Assembly: GCA_951394045.1 (NCBI GenBank)
Contig: OX595990.1
Span: 2,658,549-2,722,548 of the forward strand
Reading direction: 5' to 3'
Origin: Nitzschia sp. DOCU1
Taxonomy: Eukaryota; Bacillariophyta; Bacillariophyceae; Bacillariales; Bacillariaceae
Length of the DNA stretch: 64,000 nt
Below the pieces are notes generated by a model that saw only the letters and a program-made list of their open reading frames with translations, was not told the origin of the DNA and ran no database searches. This document shows, in pieces, positions 52,061-63,994 of this stretch; position 1 is the first letter of the stretch, and the number at the start of each line of letters is the position of its first letter. The position numbers and the translations under genes are program-made.

Positions 52061-52692
52061 TCTACAACATACACAAAGCAAGCTTCTCTCTACTTAGAAC
52101 GAATGTAAGGCGCCGCCATTTTCACCTGAAGTCTCCCATGTAGAGAAAGAAATGAGGCTCCCTGCTACGACATGTAAGACTTCAGAGCGGGAACGGGTCA
52201 TAGATTCACTCTGGCTCACTCGTTTAGGAACGAATTGCTATGCCAGAGGAAGGAACTGGCTGGACCACCCGAAAGAAAGGGTAGTCCTCTATGCTCCTAA
52301 TAAGGCTACTCCAACTCAGAATACCGGTACTATGGTTGATAGGTGTTCGATTGGCCAATAGTCTTTTCGTTTCCAGTTCTCATTGTGCGCACCACTTGCC
52401 CTACAGTACAGCTGGAGTATTTAACACTATTCTAAGATTCGCTAACTATGGTTGCACTTCCGTACCATCTGTTTCCGTAGTCGAGTCCATTATTACACCG
52501 TCAGTGAATTCGTTGTAGAGGTATATATGGAGAATCAACCGAACACAACTTATTAATGAAGAATTAGTCATATTTAACAACCAGAAACACTTCTATTTAA
52601 CAACGTCGTTCTCATCCCGGAAACATGGGCAACGAAGCATTGTTCTAGCGAATCAAAATCGAGTTGCTCCTCTTCTTACGTCAAGAGCGTTT
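52061..52692. other. intergenic region, no gene seen
   Basis: Short frames only; 3' ends of the two convergent genes. Confidence 0.4.
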
Positions 52693-52977
52693 TCATGTCT
52701 TTGCCTTTTTATTCAATCGTCCAGTGTTTCTCCCTTCCTCGGATTGTTTGACCAACTGGGATCCGAAAGGACGCACTTCCACATCGTCGGCCAATTCTCG
52801 GCACAAAATCTTCCAAAACGGTTGTTGGAATATCGAGGCTCGTTTCGTTAGCCAATTCCTTTCATCTTCTCGCTTGACTGCCTGCTTCTTCATCTCATCG
52901 TGTTTCTGCCGCCATGTTGAAAGTATCTTCGATCTCCTCGCGAAATTCACACCACCACTCCCATTCGCGACTTTCAT
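52693..52977 (-). CDS. small basic hypothetical protein (94 aa)
   Basis: The ATG at 52977 opens a Lys/Arg-rich helical protein (ARRSKILSTWRQKHDEMKKQ, then EDERNWLTKRASIFQQPFWK) with a Lys-rich end (LNKKAKT). Composition and length suggest a mitochondrial or nucleolar factor, but I recognise no family. An upstream exon may exist, because a related frame continues to about 53083. Divergent from the TAZ gene, with a CRE-like TGACGTCT between them (53070-53077). Confidence 0.45.
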   Translation of the reverse strand: MKVANGSGGVNFARRSKILSTWRQKHDEMKKQAVKREDERNWLTKRASIFQQPFWKILCRELADDVEVRPFGSQLVKQSEEGRNTGRLNKKAKT

Positions 52978-53069
52978 CGACGATGCTTGTGAACGCGACG
53001 GAATCTGGAATCTTAGCAGAGGTACGTTTTTGATGTCTTTGATGTCTTTTACTTAGAGGGACGTTCATA

Positions 53070-53077
53070 TGACGTCT
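53070..53077. promoter_or_regulatory. CRE-like half site TGACGTCT
   Basis: Seven-of-eight match to TGACGTCA in the divergent region between the small basic gene (start 52977) and the TAZ gene (start 53490). Confidence 0.3.
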
Positions 53078-53489
53078 AGCCAATCATATGAAAGGCTCGG
53101 AAGCGTACTTAAGGGACCGAGATTGACGTGGTATGGGAGGCCCATATGAGTTTTGATGTTGATTCTTTGGTTGGTTCCACGGACTTTCCTTTGATGGCTG
53201 ACGAAAGCAAACAACAAATCTCGCCGGCGCGCGTCAATTACGTACGCACCAAGGAAGATTTGCATGGCAACTTCGATGTGTGGTGTGGTGGCTTTGATGG
53301 AGGGGGGTGAATGCAGCGGCGCCGTCCTGTCTTTTCGAACCCCCTCCTGCGCTCTGTCTTTTGGGACCTAAGTGATTCGTATACTCGTGAAGCTTTTAAA
53401 CTCTTTCTTGTCCAAGGGCATTGTGATAATTATCGCGTCAGTGACAAGGAGGTCTGATACATTGATTGGTTTGTTTTGTTATTTAGGCA

Positions 53490-56400
53490 ATGGAGAATGG
53501 TATCGTTGATCCTTCACCGCCGAATTCTACCCCCGTGACTTCGTCGCATAACGAAAACAAATCTCATCCAACTGATGGGACTTCCGAAGTGATGGAACCA
53601 CCTAGCAAGCGGATCAAGACTGAACCCACCGAGGGGGGTGCGGGGGGTCCTGATGTTTCTGGCGGTTCGATGGACACAGTGCCGGCCACTTCACCAGGCT
53701 CTGGGCCAACCGAAGAAGGGTTTCAATCGGAGCCACTTCAGGGCAAGCACTGTCACAACGCTGTGGTGGCGGTGAAAGCTGAAAATGGCGAGTCTTCGGT
53801 CGTCACGAATTCATCCAATGCCTCACACTCTTCAGCCAGCAATACTTCCCTTCATGATAGTCAGGCAAGGGCATCGATGCTTGGAGCAACTTCAGTGCCG
53901 AATCCGACCGTTCGACCTTCGTCAACGCAAACCCTTCATGGAAGTAGCGCGGGAGCAACACCGGCTACGCAGCCACCACTCAAAGCAACCACTATGCATC
54001 ACCTTAGGACAAAGTACTTGGGTGAACTGGAGTACATGCTTCGAGAGTTCCGCAAGTTAGAGCGACAGCTCCTGGGGGCAAAGGGAGCAGCGCAACTCGA
54101 GGAGTCAGCAGGCTCCAGAGAAAGGCGCGAAAAGTTGCACTCTTTTATTCTCCACCTTGAAGATACTGTTCGTCAGATTGAAGTCGGCTGTTCGATTGAA
54201 AGTGGGCATGTCGAACCTAGAGGGGATGAAGGGGCGGCTACAGACGACACATCGGGGGAACTTGGGGATGAAACTGCAAAGAAGAACATCGCAGAGGCCT
54301 CAGCTCTTTCCAGCTTGACGAAAGAGGAAGAGGAAACTGTGCAGAAACTGGAAGAGCACATCCTAGCAAACTTACTTCCGGTCAAGATCCGTTTGAAGAA
54401 GCAACTAGCGGCACAACAGGGGGCAACAAGGAATCCTCCGGGGATGCCAGCTCCCAGACGAGGAAGCCTCCAGCCCTCTAGCGCTACATTAGGTAAAGGG
54501 ACCTTTGCCGCGGCCGCAGAAGAGCGGAGGAAGCAGGCCGAGGCTGCGAGGGCTGCCGAGGAGGAAAGGGCGTTGAGAAGAGCCTCTGATCCTAGTCAGT
54601 TTGGAAAGCCCCTTGCTGGCGCAGGATCATCTCTCACACAGAAGCTCCACGGGGCTACTCTCGGATCTAAGCAAAGGATCCATGGACACGGAGTAGGCTC
54701 GTCATCGATCCCAGCGGGCAGTGGGGACACTCCGTCACCGGAGCGCAAAATTTTGTATGCTGGTATGGTCCCTCAAAGCACGCAACACCAATCCAGCTTG
54801 AATGCAGCTTCCGGGGTCCACGAGCTGGTCGTCGAAGACCCTAATTTCAAGGAGAGTTGCCCCGATACAGAAGAGACTGATGTGGCGTCCCGGCAGTCGC
54901 CACCGCCATCGGCGTCGTTGTCGGCAGCTGTAGATGCTGGGCCTCATGTCAAGACAAACCCCAAAATTGCCGATTCTAAGCGAAAAGATCCTCCAAGTCC
55001 CGTACCTGCTCTGACAGCTGAAAACGATGAGAATCCAAAGAAACCGCATGAAGACTTTGCTTTGTCAGACGAGGAACGACGGAAGCTAAGAAAAAAGCGA
55101 CGGAAAAGAAAGTTGCAGAGAATAGCGAAGCGACGCGAGAAAGAGCGACAGAGACAGCTCGCATTGCAGCAGCAGGCCCAAGCTACGCAAGGGAATGCGA
55201 AGGCTGCCGCTGCAAGGAAAAAGTCTGCGTCGGGGAAACCCCAGGGTAAGAAAAAGGGACCGAAGTCAGTTGAGTACATGTGCGCACTTTGTAGCGAAGC
55301 CTACAGCTCCACATGTGATTACAACCCCTGGTGGGCTCTCGCCCAACACGAGTGTCCAAAATGTCGAAAAATGCAGGTAAGGACGAGTACGTGTTTGGTT
55401 CGTCGAAAGGAAGGTGCACGGCTCACATTCACAACTTTTCAACCCAGATCCCACGAATTGATATTTCGGCGCCAGCAAATGCCATTGAGTACCATCCAGC
55501 TCTTTTAGCGCACGCGGACGACAACAGTGGAGGTGGGGGCGGCGGAGGATCTGGCGCAGCTGCCAACGTCCATGTTGTGCATGTCGCCCAACCTCCTCCG
55601 CCTATCAAGGATCACCTCAACCTCGAGGCAATGGATTCGGATTCTGACTCCGACCTCAGCGAATTGTCCGATGGTTCCATCTCGGACGAGTCAACGGAAT
55701 CAGATGATTCTTCCTTGGATTTCCAGTCTATGTCGCAGGCTGAACAAGCTGAGCATGAATGTTTTGGAGACGAATATACGGGCCCCGTGCTTTCTGATGA
55801 CGATGCCTCACGTCTCCTCGTGTTGATGACGCACGCTTCTGCGTGCCCTTGTCAACACAAATTGACAAAACATCGGGATGTGTGCAAGAGCACGAAGTAT
55901 ATGATGCTTCATGTCCGTGATTGTCCAGGGACGACATCCTCATTCGACGTTTGTCCGTTCCCTTGGTGTCGCAAAGTCAAACATCTCCTATATCATCTTG
56001 TGTCATGCGTTGAACCAGAAACTTGTGAAATATGTTCCCCGGAGAATCTGTCGGAGAGTCTGAAGAGTCTTTCTGGATTGAATGAGTACCGGCTGAAGAA
56101 GCACCGACAGCGAATGATTGCTGCGATGAAGGCAGCAAACTCATCAGCTAGGCCGAAGGGTGCCGCTGCCGGGAGCTCTCGCGCTATCGCAGGGAAACCA
56201 TCATCTCGCAAGGCTGCAGACATCGCAAAGGCCGCTGCTGCAAAGGCGAAATCCCCAGCGCCTGTTAAGGCCAAAGCCACGTCGACCCGCCCCTCACCAA
56301 TAAAGCATCTAGGGGCTCCACGCCCCAAGCCGGCAGCTATCGCAGCAAGACCAGTCGCTGCGTTCCCAGCAGCTGCCGCTCCTCCAATCCCAGCTGTAAT

Positions 56401-57511
56401 CACCGCACGGCCGGCGGCTGGAACCGCTGCGGGAGCTATTACAATTGCACATCCTGGTGCTCCTCAAGGTGGCCCGACAGCGGCCCAAGCGAGCACCCCT
56501 GTTGTTGATGCCGCTCACCCAGCTGTTCCTGTGCCAACAATTTCACATCCTGGTGCCCCGTCACTGCCCCAAGCAGGCACACCTGTTGTTAATGGCGGTC
56601 GTCCAAGTGCTCCAGCGCCAACAGTAGCTTCTGCACAGCCTATCGCTGCTGCTCCGACACTCTCGGCATCGATTCCACCGCCATCCCAGGGAAATGGGGC
56701 CACGGCGGCCGCTGCCAAGACACCTTTGGACACAGAATCTACACAGGTGTTGGATACAGTCTCAGCCGAAAACTCGGCGTCGTTAGCTGTTGATGCGGCC
56801 CAAGCAACGGTTACTGGAGTGGCAGAGCCCCCCGCAGGGCCAACCCAAGCGGTGGCAGCTTCTGTTGAACCCTCCCCATCTTCAGTGCAGGAAGCTGCCG
56901 GTATCGATGAAGGAGTCACAACCACTGCTCCAGCGGTTGATACAACGGAACAGGCAATGGCTGGCATTGTCCCAGTTGCTGTATGTAAGGAGGAAACACT
57001 GGATGCGATGGAAGTTGACGAGTTAACCGCACCGACGGACCCGTTGACGAAGGCGGGAGAGATCCCTGCTGACGAAACACCCTATTTGCAGACTGGAGAC
57101 GAAGCTATCATGGGAGATCTCACCGAAAAACCTGCAGGCAAGGTAGAGACAGCCGATATTGCTACCGATGCTGCAATCGAAGCGCACACAACCTTGATCG
57201 AACCATTGTCTAACGAGGAAGAAGAGAAGAAGGACTGCGCTGTCGACGAGACTCCAACTGTCTCCGCTGGCAGTGCTGTCCCTCCTTCTACCCCGGCTAC
57301 GGAATCAACGTCTGCTCCTGTCGGCGTCGAGACTGCCACCAAGCAAGAGACCCCAGCCCCATCGTCGCCTTCGCATTTCGATGTCGAGGCCGTTCTGATG
57401 GAGACGGACGACGAGCCTGCTGTTACGAACACCGATCAGGCGAACGCAGTCCACGGGCTGGAAGGGTCACCGCAAATGCAGGCGTCAAGTGAAGTACACA
57501 TCACTTGCTAG
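53490..57511 (+). CDS. TAZ zinc-finger coactivator-like protein (1316 aa)
   Basis: TAZ domains are three-helix zinc bundles that dock transcription factors, best known from CBP/p300. Exons are 53490-55376 and 55448-57511. The 71-nt intron (GTAAGG...CAACCCAG) is phase 0 and joins CPKCRKMQ to IPRIDISAPANAIEYHPALL. In order: a Ser/Thr-rich head with KRIKTE, coiled-coil segments (about 170-320), a very basic helix (KKRRKRKLQRIAKRREKERQ), a zinc ribbon (YMCALCSEAYSS ... HECPKCRKMQ, about 591-629), an acidic Ser region, the TAZ domain (about 748-830: LMTHASACPCQHKLTKHRDV, CPFPWCRKVKHLLYHLVSC), and a long Ala/Pro-rich tail. There is no acetyltransferase or bromodomain. An ATTTAG just before the ATG hints at a 5' UTR intron. 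Confidence 0.8.
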
Positions 57512-58359
57512 CCTTACATAGCAGCATCTATGCAGTACGACCATCGCTACGTATCAACGCCAATTACAAGTACATTTTACTCACGCTACGGGCCATAATA
57601 CCACGTATCATGATCACGCTAGCTAAACAATTTCTGCTATCTTCTGATGGAATAATCTAAAAGCTAATTTTTGCGAATTCAAGAATAGCTATAAGGACTA
57701 GTAGCTATGTTAGTTAGTTAGCTGTAGCTACTAGCTAGCTACCAGTAGACGTGGGGATGTCCAGGCTTGGGGCTTGTTTCCTTACGCTGCTGTACTTCCA
57801 TCGTCCGCATTCCAACGTCACAGTGACCGAGTCAGTCATCCTGTCCAGCGCGCGCACTCCTCTCTGCCTCCTCGCAACCCGCACTCGCCGGCGCGCGTTG
57901 GCTCCTGCCCCCTCTTTTTGTCGGCGCTCGCCCCTCTGCCTCCCTCTTTTTTGTGCGGCTTTTTGCAGTGGCATGACATCTGCATCGTTGTTCACAATGC
58001 CAGCAGTGCTTGCGGCATAGCATCGACAAGAAGAGTTTTCCTATTGTTACTCAGCGGAAACGAGGCTCTGGGGAGGCCTACTTGGTACTTGTCGTCGGCG
58101 TGGTTGTTGAGAGTCTTGAAAGTAGCAAGCTGCACCTACAGAAAAATCGGGGGATTGCTGCTCGGCCGATCGAGAGCGTTGGCCGCAGAGAGGAGTGAAT
58201 CGAGTCATTGTGGCATCAGGGGGTTGAGATAATTCATTCAGGCGGTCGGTGGAGAGTATCATCCAGCGCTGGTCCTGTGCTTGAATCGAATCTGGGAGGC
58301 GAGATCACCACTCATTGGATTATTGCCATCCTTGACAGTCACACATCCAAACAAGGATC
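57512..58359. other. intergenic region with CTAG-rich cluster
   Basis: No gene. A dense run of CTAG/TAGC words lies at 57690-57745 (AGCTACTAGCTAGCTACCAG). A GC-alternating string (CAGCGCGCGCACTCC) lies near 57846-57860, within the promoter region of the VPS54 gene. Confidence 0.5.
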
Positions 58360-61300
58360 ATGTCATCCAACTCACCGTTATCATCCCCAGTGGCTACTCG
58401 GGCGCGGCTATCCCCGAAGGGTACCCCCCGTGGCAATGGGCATCACTATCAGCAATCACCGCTTGGCGCGACAACCAAAGCACCCTTAAAACGAGAATCA
58501 GAGCGGGAACGCGCCAAACGAGAGGCCAAGGAATGTCTTGAGGCGGTCCGCTACGAAGGATTTCAATTAGATGGCTTCAATTTGCTCGGTGTGGTTGCCA
58601 ATCCCCGTGCTGGAATGATGGGGTCCTCGAAGCATAGCACATCGAGTACTCCATCGAAACCACAGCAACATCAGGGGGGAGGAGGCGACGGCGACGGACA
58701 GGGGTTGGCGTCAACTTCTGAGGCACAAACGGCCGAACCCTCTTCCGACATGTTTTCTGACGCAGTACATTCATTGGAGTACACAATGGGACAAGTTACT
58801 GAACAGATTGAAACCTTGAATCTCTTTTTGGAAGAATTGTCTCGACAATATCTTGGCGACGACGGCGGAGAATCTCTCTTTTTAGAATATTACTATCAAG
58901 ACGAAGAGGATCAGAATGAGACGCCACCTGTACCTCCACAACTTGCTAATTTACAACTGACTGAATTGCAAGCGTACTTGGAAAAGTGCGGAGTCTTGGC
59001 ACATTCCCTCTTCACTCAGGGACTCGAGACGTCCTCTTTGCCACCCCCAACGACGACGGCGAGTAGTAGTGCCAATGGTACAGACTCAACGACAGCTAGC
59101 AACGACGCTGTGATTGCGGAAGTACCAGATCTCTTTTACGAAACTGATTTTGATTTGACGCAAACAGAAACCTTTGTGCAACTGCTACTCAAAACGGGCG
59201 GCGACTACGATTCCTCGCAGAAAATATCGCCTTCTGACGACTCCCCCAAAAGCAACGCTTTGTACCGCCCGACAGCCGAACTGGTTCCCGTGCGGGAACA
59301 GGATGCATTGGCAGGACACTTAGATCGAGTTGAACTGGCATTGCAGGACCAAGTCCGGCTCAAGGCTGGTGCCTTTTTCCAGGAAACGACTCGATTTCGA
59401 CAGCTGCAATCTTCCATTGAAGAATTACTGGAACAAGTGCAAACTCTGCGGCACGGCATTCAATCAATACTCAGTGTCTACCGACAAACGAAGGATATTT
59501 CAAATCATCAGCGGCAGGATTATGAACTCTTTACGCAACTCATGGATGCTGCCATGGATCTTATCCAAACCAAATCATCTATCGGTGGATTACTTTCAGC
59601 AAACGATCATTTGGGGGCCGCTCAACAAATTCAGTATGGTCGACGATTGCTGAAACAAGGAATTGGGCGGGGCGAAGAAGACGGCGCGACGGATACCAGC
59701 AAAGCCGCGGGGGCTGCTCCTTCATTGGAACTTCAAAACATCATTGCGCTTTCGTCATGTAATGAGCAGTTTCAACAATATGAATCCTTGGTTGTTCAGA
59801 GTCTGTCGGAAGAAATGGTGGATGTCTTTTTTAATTGGCGGCCTAGCGAAAAGGAACGTGTGCAAGAAATGGTGCAGGCCTTGATGCTTTGTCAGGCATT
59901 GGACAAGGCTGGAGATTTGTACAACCGCAGACTGCAACAAACAATCCGAATGACTGTCCGCACTACCATTGCAGAATTTGTAGAGTCCAGCGGTAGCAGC
60001 GGGTCAGGTGTGACGGGTATGACGTATCCCAATTTTTTCAGTTGTCTGGAACTGTTGATTGACGAATTACAGGCTGTCTTGCACATGGCACGTCAAGTCG
60101 ACGAGTTTGCAGCCGAAGACTCGATCTTTCCCGATACGCAAAAACGGTGGACGCAAGATGTCATGGTTGCCGGTGCTGACTTGGCGGCGAAATCAATTGC
60201 CGAGCTCCTGCGACTGAGAAAGGAAGCGCATTCCTTGATTACGCTTGATGAAATGAGGCAACTATGGGATACATGTTTGCGGTTCACGTTGACTGTTGAA
60301 GAGTATGGCAACAACGTAAAGGCCGTGGGCCTACGATCCACGCTGGTGGGACAAGCCAAGGCGTTTCTGGATCGAACTCATGAAGCGAACATGTCTGCTT
60401 TGGTCGCAGCACTGGATTCCGAACGCTGGACCCCATGCGAAGTATGTATACTCCCTGCATTCACAATGCATCACAATGTATTGCTGCTAGCGATCAATAA
60501 CATCGTCTCACCACCGACTTCCGTTTTCACGTTCATATAGGTATCTCCCGAACGGCAGGCGGCTTTAACCAGATTATGTACGGGTAGAGCGATTGTGTCG
60601 GTTCGACGGGCGCAGGAAGATGGTACCGCTGATCCGAACTTTCAGAAGAAGCCCACAGCGGAGGTGGAAGGAGTTCATTACAAGGTTGTGTGGTCCTGTT
60701 TACTCTTGGTGGAGATGATCATGACGAATTTGTCGGCGGCTGGACATTTTCAATCACTGGCTACAAATGCCGTGACGAAGGTTGCCGAGCTGCTGCGGCT
60801 TTTTAATACGCGAACGACAAATTTGGTACTGGGCGCTGGAGCGATTCATTCAGCGGCTAGACTCAAGTCTATCAATGCGAAACATTTGTCTATGGTGACT
60901 CAATGTCTTGGAATGATGACGTCCTTGTTTCCCCACATACGTGCAGCACTCATGGCGCAACTTCCGTCGAAGCAGCACGCCCTTTTAAACGACTTGGACA
61001 AGATCAAAAAGGATTACATGGATCACAGCGAGAAGGTGCTAAACAAGTTTGTCACAATCATTGGTGGTATTGTCGAGCATGGTTTGGCTCCGCGAATCGC
61101 AGCGACAGATTTTGATGCTCGAGCCAAAGAACTGCCGTCGGATAAGACCGAGGATGTCGCATGTTGCGTATTCTTGGATGGTATTTCGACGAACACCCGC
61201 AAGATGCATCAGGTGCTGAGCTCCATGCTTCCACCAGATCATTTGCAAGATGTTTTTTCTCGTATTTTTGCTTATGTGGATCAAAAAGTTCCCACTCTTT

Positions 61301-61728
61301 TCATTGCAGCATCAACGTCTTCTGGTCCCAATGGATCTCCTACATTCCGATTCCCTACAACCGAGGAGGGCAAAGGTCGACTTATCATTGAAGTGGAGAC
61401 CATGACCATCAACCTAAATGGATTGAATGGCGTGTTACCGTGGGACTTCACGTGCACCAACATTCTAGAACGCCAAATGGAGTATACGCATGTGAAAGCT
61501 CCGTCGACTACCTATGACGAACAGCCGGAGGTGCAGACCAACGGTGATGAAGCAGAACCGACTGCAAATGACGAACTGGAGGTGCAGACCAACGGTGATG
61601 AAGCGGAACCCCTAAAAATAGCGGCGGATGAGGAAGCCAGCGAGGTAGCGGAAATTCCTGTCGTCGCCAATGTAGGCACCGACCTGGAGGAGCCAGCTTC
61701 TGATCCTGGACAAGCGGAAGAAGTTTGA
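58360..61728 (+). CDS. VPS54: VPS54, GARP tethering-complex subunit (1089 aa)
   Basis: Tethers endosome-derived vesicles at the trans-Golgi. Exons are 58360-60441 and 60541-61728. The 99-nt intron (GTATGT...CATATAG) is phase 0 and ends on an in-frame TAG, so an unspliced transcript would stop after 726 codons. The N-terminal part has a disordered Ser/Gly head and CATCHR-type helices (LSRQYLGDDGGESLFLEYYY; RVELALQDQVRLKAGAFFQE; FRQLQSSIEELLEQVQTLRH). The Vps54 domain is in the C-terminal third: GVHYKVVWSCLLLVEMIMTN, LLRLFNTRTTNLVLGAGAIH, SAARLKSINAKHLSMVTQCL. The tail after residue ~1000 is acidic and includes a 17-residue duplication. Family, length and domain order all agree. Confidence 0.87.
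61528..61611 (+). repeat. 51-bp in-frame tandem repeat in the VPS54 tail
   Basis: GAGGTGCAGACCAACGGTGA at 61528 recurs exactly at 61579. The encoded unit EVQTNGDEAEP is doubled in the acidic C-terminus. Confidence 0.88.
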
Positions 61729-62593
61729 AGACGCATTTGAAAGTCAAACGCGAGGCGATTGCAAGCGTGACCTGAACTTATGCAACATTGTCACAAAGAT
61801 TCAAACCACTAGGCTTTGTTTCTCATCGAGTGCTTCCGTGATCAAACTTTTGCGAATGCCTTAACAGCTATGATAGTAGCGACCCTGTCTTTTCTTGCGA
61901 TGTCGGACAGCCAAACTAGGAAGTGCTACTAGAGTATAGATTGTGACGGTTCGGTTCTTGCAGGATTCATCCCGAGCGAATGCAGTGTGTAGATTCAAAC
62001 AAGCCACAATTCCATTAGTTTTGGTCTGCTCCACTAGCCAGTGAATCTAATTCATGTGATTGTTCCCTCGCGTTGAAAGAGCCATACTCTTCCTAAGTAT
62101 TAGTATCAGAGAAGAGGCAGAGTAGTCGCGATTAGTCATATGCTCAAACGGTATAGTACTCGGCGCCTCCCTCCGTTCTGTGAATCCCTACGTGTCCATG
62201 TCATGTCTGGGTATGGCCGAGGAATAGGAGTAGTCCTATATTTCGGAGAAAAGAATTCTTCCGAAGGCCGAAAATGTGCGCTGAAACGGCTATACCAGGT
62301 ACCAGTACATTATTCGCCCAATTCTTTGTGCGCTATTTTATGCGGGTTTCCGGTTTTCTGCCTGGTCGACGACGACCATGAGATGCAACGATGCATCTTC
62401 ATTCCATTAAAACTAAACACTGGCGTGGATGATGAACTGCCAAAAACTTTCTTGAAGGACAGCGTTTCTGTCGCCGATCCGTTTCTGTGGGGCTTCTTTT
62501 CTTGGAGGCAATCGTTCATCCCAGTAGTTCGAATCGTTGAGACGAGGCAAGAGGGAAGATTTGTGTTGGAAACACGAAAGTCCCCTCTGTGAG
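61729..62593. other. intergenic region
   Basis: A 150-codon plus-strand frame at 62140-62592 has no recognisable domain and runs up to the next gene. I see nothing else in this stretch. Confidence 0.45.
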
Positions 62594-63994
62594 ATGTTCT
62601 CATACGGATGTTGTATGCCGAAACCTGTTGGACTCACCTGGCGATCTACACGACGCGAAGCATCGGAAGTATCAGATGAGGCTGACAACAATAATTTATT
62701 GGTTGAAGAATTAAATGGGCTAACGATGCAAGAGCGCGAGCAACTGTATGAGGAAATACATGGTGTCGCCGATATCATGGAAGAAACCCCGGACTTCGTC
62801 GCAGAAAAGTTAGCGGCCATGCGGGAGGAGCTCGGCAAAATCCCAAAGAAAAACAGAAAAGCTCTGGACCGAGCTATATTCCTACGCCCCAGCCTCCCAA
62901 ATGATGATAAACTCCACCTTCTGTTTCTTCGGGCGGAACGCTTTGATCCAGTGAAGGCAGCTGGAAAACTGTCACGACACTTTGAACACAAATTTGAGCT
63001 GTTCGGGGACTCCAAGTTGGTAAACAAAATCATGTTAGAGGACCTGAGTGAAGCGGAAAATGAGGCTTTAAAGTCCGGATTTTGCCAGCTCTTGACTACA
63101 GTAGATCGAGCGGGCAGAGGCATATACTTCATGACCGCTGGAAAGATTGATTGTGATCTTCTAGACTGGAAGGGTTTGTTGCGATGCGCATGGTACCAGA
63201 TCATGTCTGCGCTAGAAGACAACGAAGAGCTCCAAAAAAGGGGAGTGGTGCAGATGAGCAACCTGATGGGGAAGTGGAAGCACAGTACGACACACGTGCT
63301 GGATACAGTGTTGCGCGGAACCCATATTATTGGGGACTGGCCGTTTCGATCCTGCGGTTTCCATCTGTGTTACGACAATGCCACGCTTCGATCTGCGATA
63401 GGTGCCGTGAACGCAATGGCCGGCAAAGAGTTGCGGATACGGGAGCGAACTCATTATGGCTCCGAGATGGAAGTTCAGTACGCGTTGCTGACGTTTGGAA
63501 TTGCCTTGCCCGGGGCACTCACTTCTGGACAGGGCATCATGTCGAGAAACTATATCGACGATTACATCAGCAAGCGCCGACAAAGGGAGGCCGAATGGAA
63601 GCAGTGGGAGCGAAACCACCGAGATGCCGACCCAGAAGATATCGAATATCCAAACGAATTTGACGTCCTAATGGGTCGGGGATCGCCTTCGCACTCTTGG
63701 ATTGGCAACCAGCGGTTTTCGGCAAGGATATTGGCTCACGTCGATAGATATATGCAAGATACGAAAGATCGCATAGAGAAGACGATGCTAACCTTCGAGA
63801 TCGTCCAGAGAGTCCAATTAGACGGAGGGAGATTCCTCGAAAGAACCAGTACCGGGTGGGCAACTGTTGCGGATCAAGTTGCTAAGGATAAATGTGGTCA
63901 AATACTGCGCTCCGAATGGCGGAAACGCACAAGCTTGACTGGCGGAAGGGGTTCTCCAGCCATGGCTCAAGTGCTCAGCAGCGGCGCTATTTGA
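62594..63994 (+). CDS. CRAL-TRIO (Sec14-like) plus DUF6824 fusion protein (466 aa)
   Basis: Starts at the first ATG in frame (62594). The N-terminal part has the CRAL-TRIO helper helices and lipid-binding core: LLFLRAERFDPVKAAGKLSR, HFEHKFELFG, then VDRAGRGIYFMTA and WPFRSCGFHLCYDNA. Sec14-like domains carry phosphoinositides or other lipids between membranes. From about residue 345 a DUF6824 module begins: NEFDVLMGRGSPSHSWIGNQ, RFSARILAHVDRYM, then QLDGGRFLERTSTGWATVAD and VAKDKCGQILRSEWRKR. This module is common in diatoms, often alone in nuclear-predicted proteins. Joining it to a lipid-binding domain suggests a lipid-responsive regulator, which is speculation. The gene ends 6 bp before the window end, with its stop inside. 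Confidence 0.78.
   Translation: MFSYGCCMPKPVGLTWRSTRREASEVSDEADNNNLLVEELNGLTMQEREQLYEEIHGVADIMEETPDFVAEKLAAMREELGKIPKKNRKALDRAIFLRPSLPNDDKLHLLFLRAERFDPVKAAGKLSRHFEHKFELFGDSKLVNKIMLEDLSEAENEALKSGFCQLLTTVDRAGRGIYFMTAGKIDCDLLDWKGLLRCAWYQIMSALEDNEELQKRGVVQMSNLMGKWKHSTTHVLDTVLRGTHIIGDWPFRSCGFHLCYDNATLRSAIGAVNAMAGKELRIRERTHYGSEMEVQYALLTFGIALPGALTSGQGIMSRNYIDDYISKRRQREAEWKQWERNHRDADPEDIEYPNEFDVLMGRGSPSHSWIGNQRFSARILAHVDRYMQDTKDRIEKTMLTFEIVQRVQLDGGRFLERTSTGWATVADQVAKDKCGQILRSEWRKRTSLTGGRGSPAMAQVLSSGAI

Noticed and set aside
62140..62592. 150-codon frame upstream of the CRAL-TRIO gene
   Set aside because: Composition is unremarkable and no motif is recognised; it runs up to the next ATG and is probably 5' UTR or promoter.
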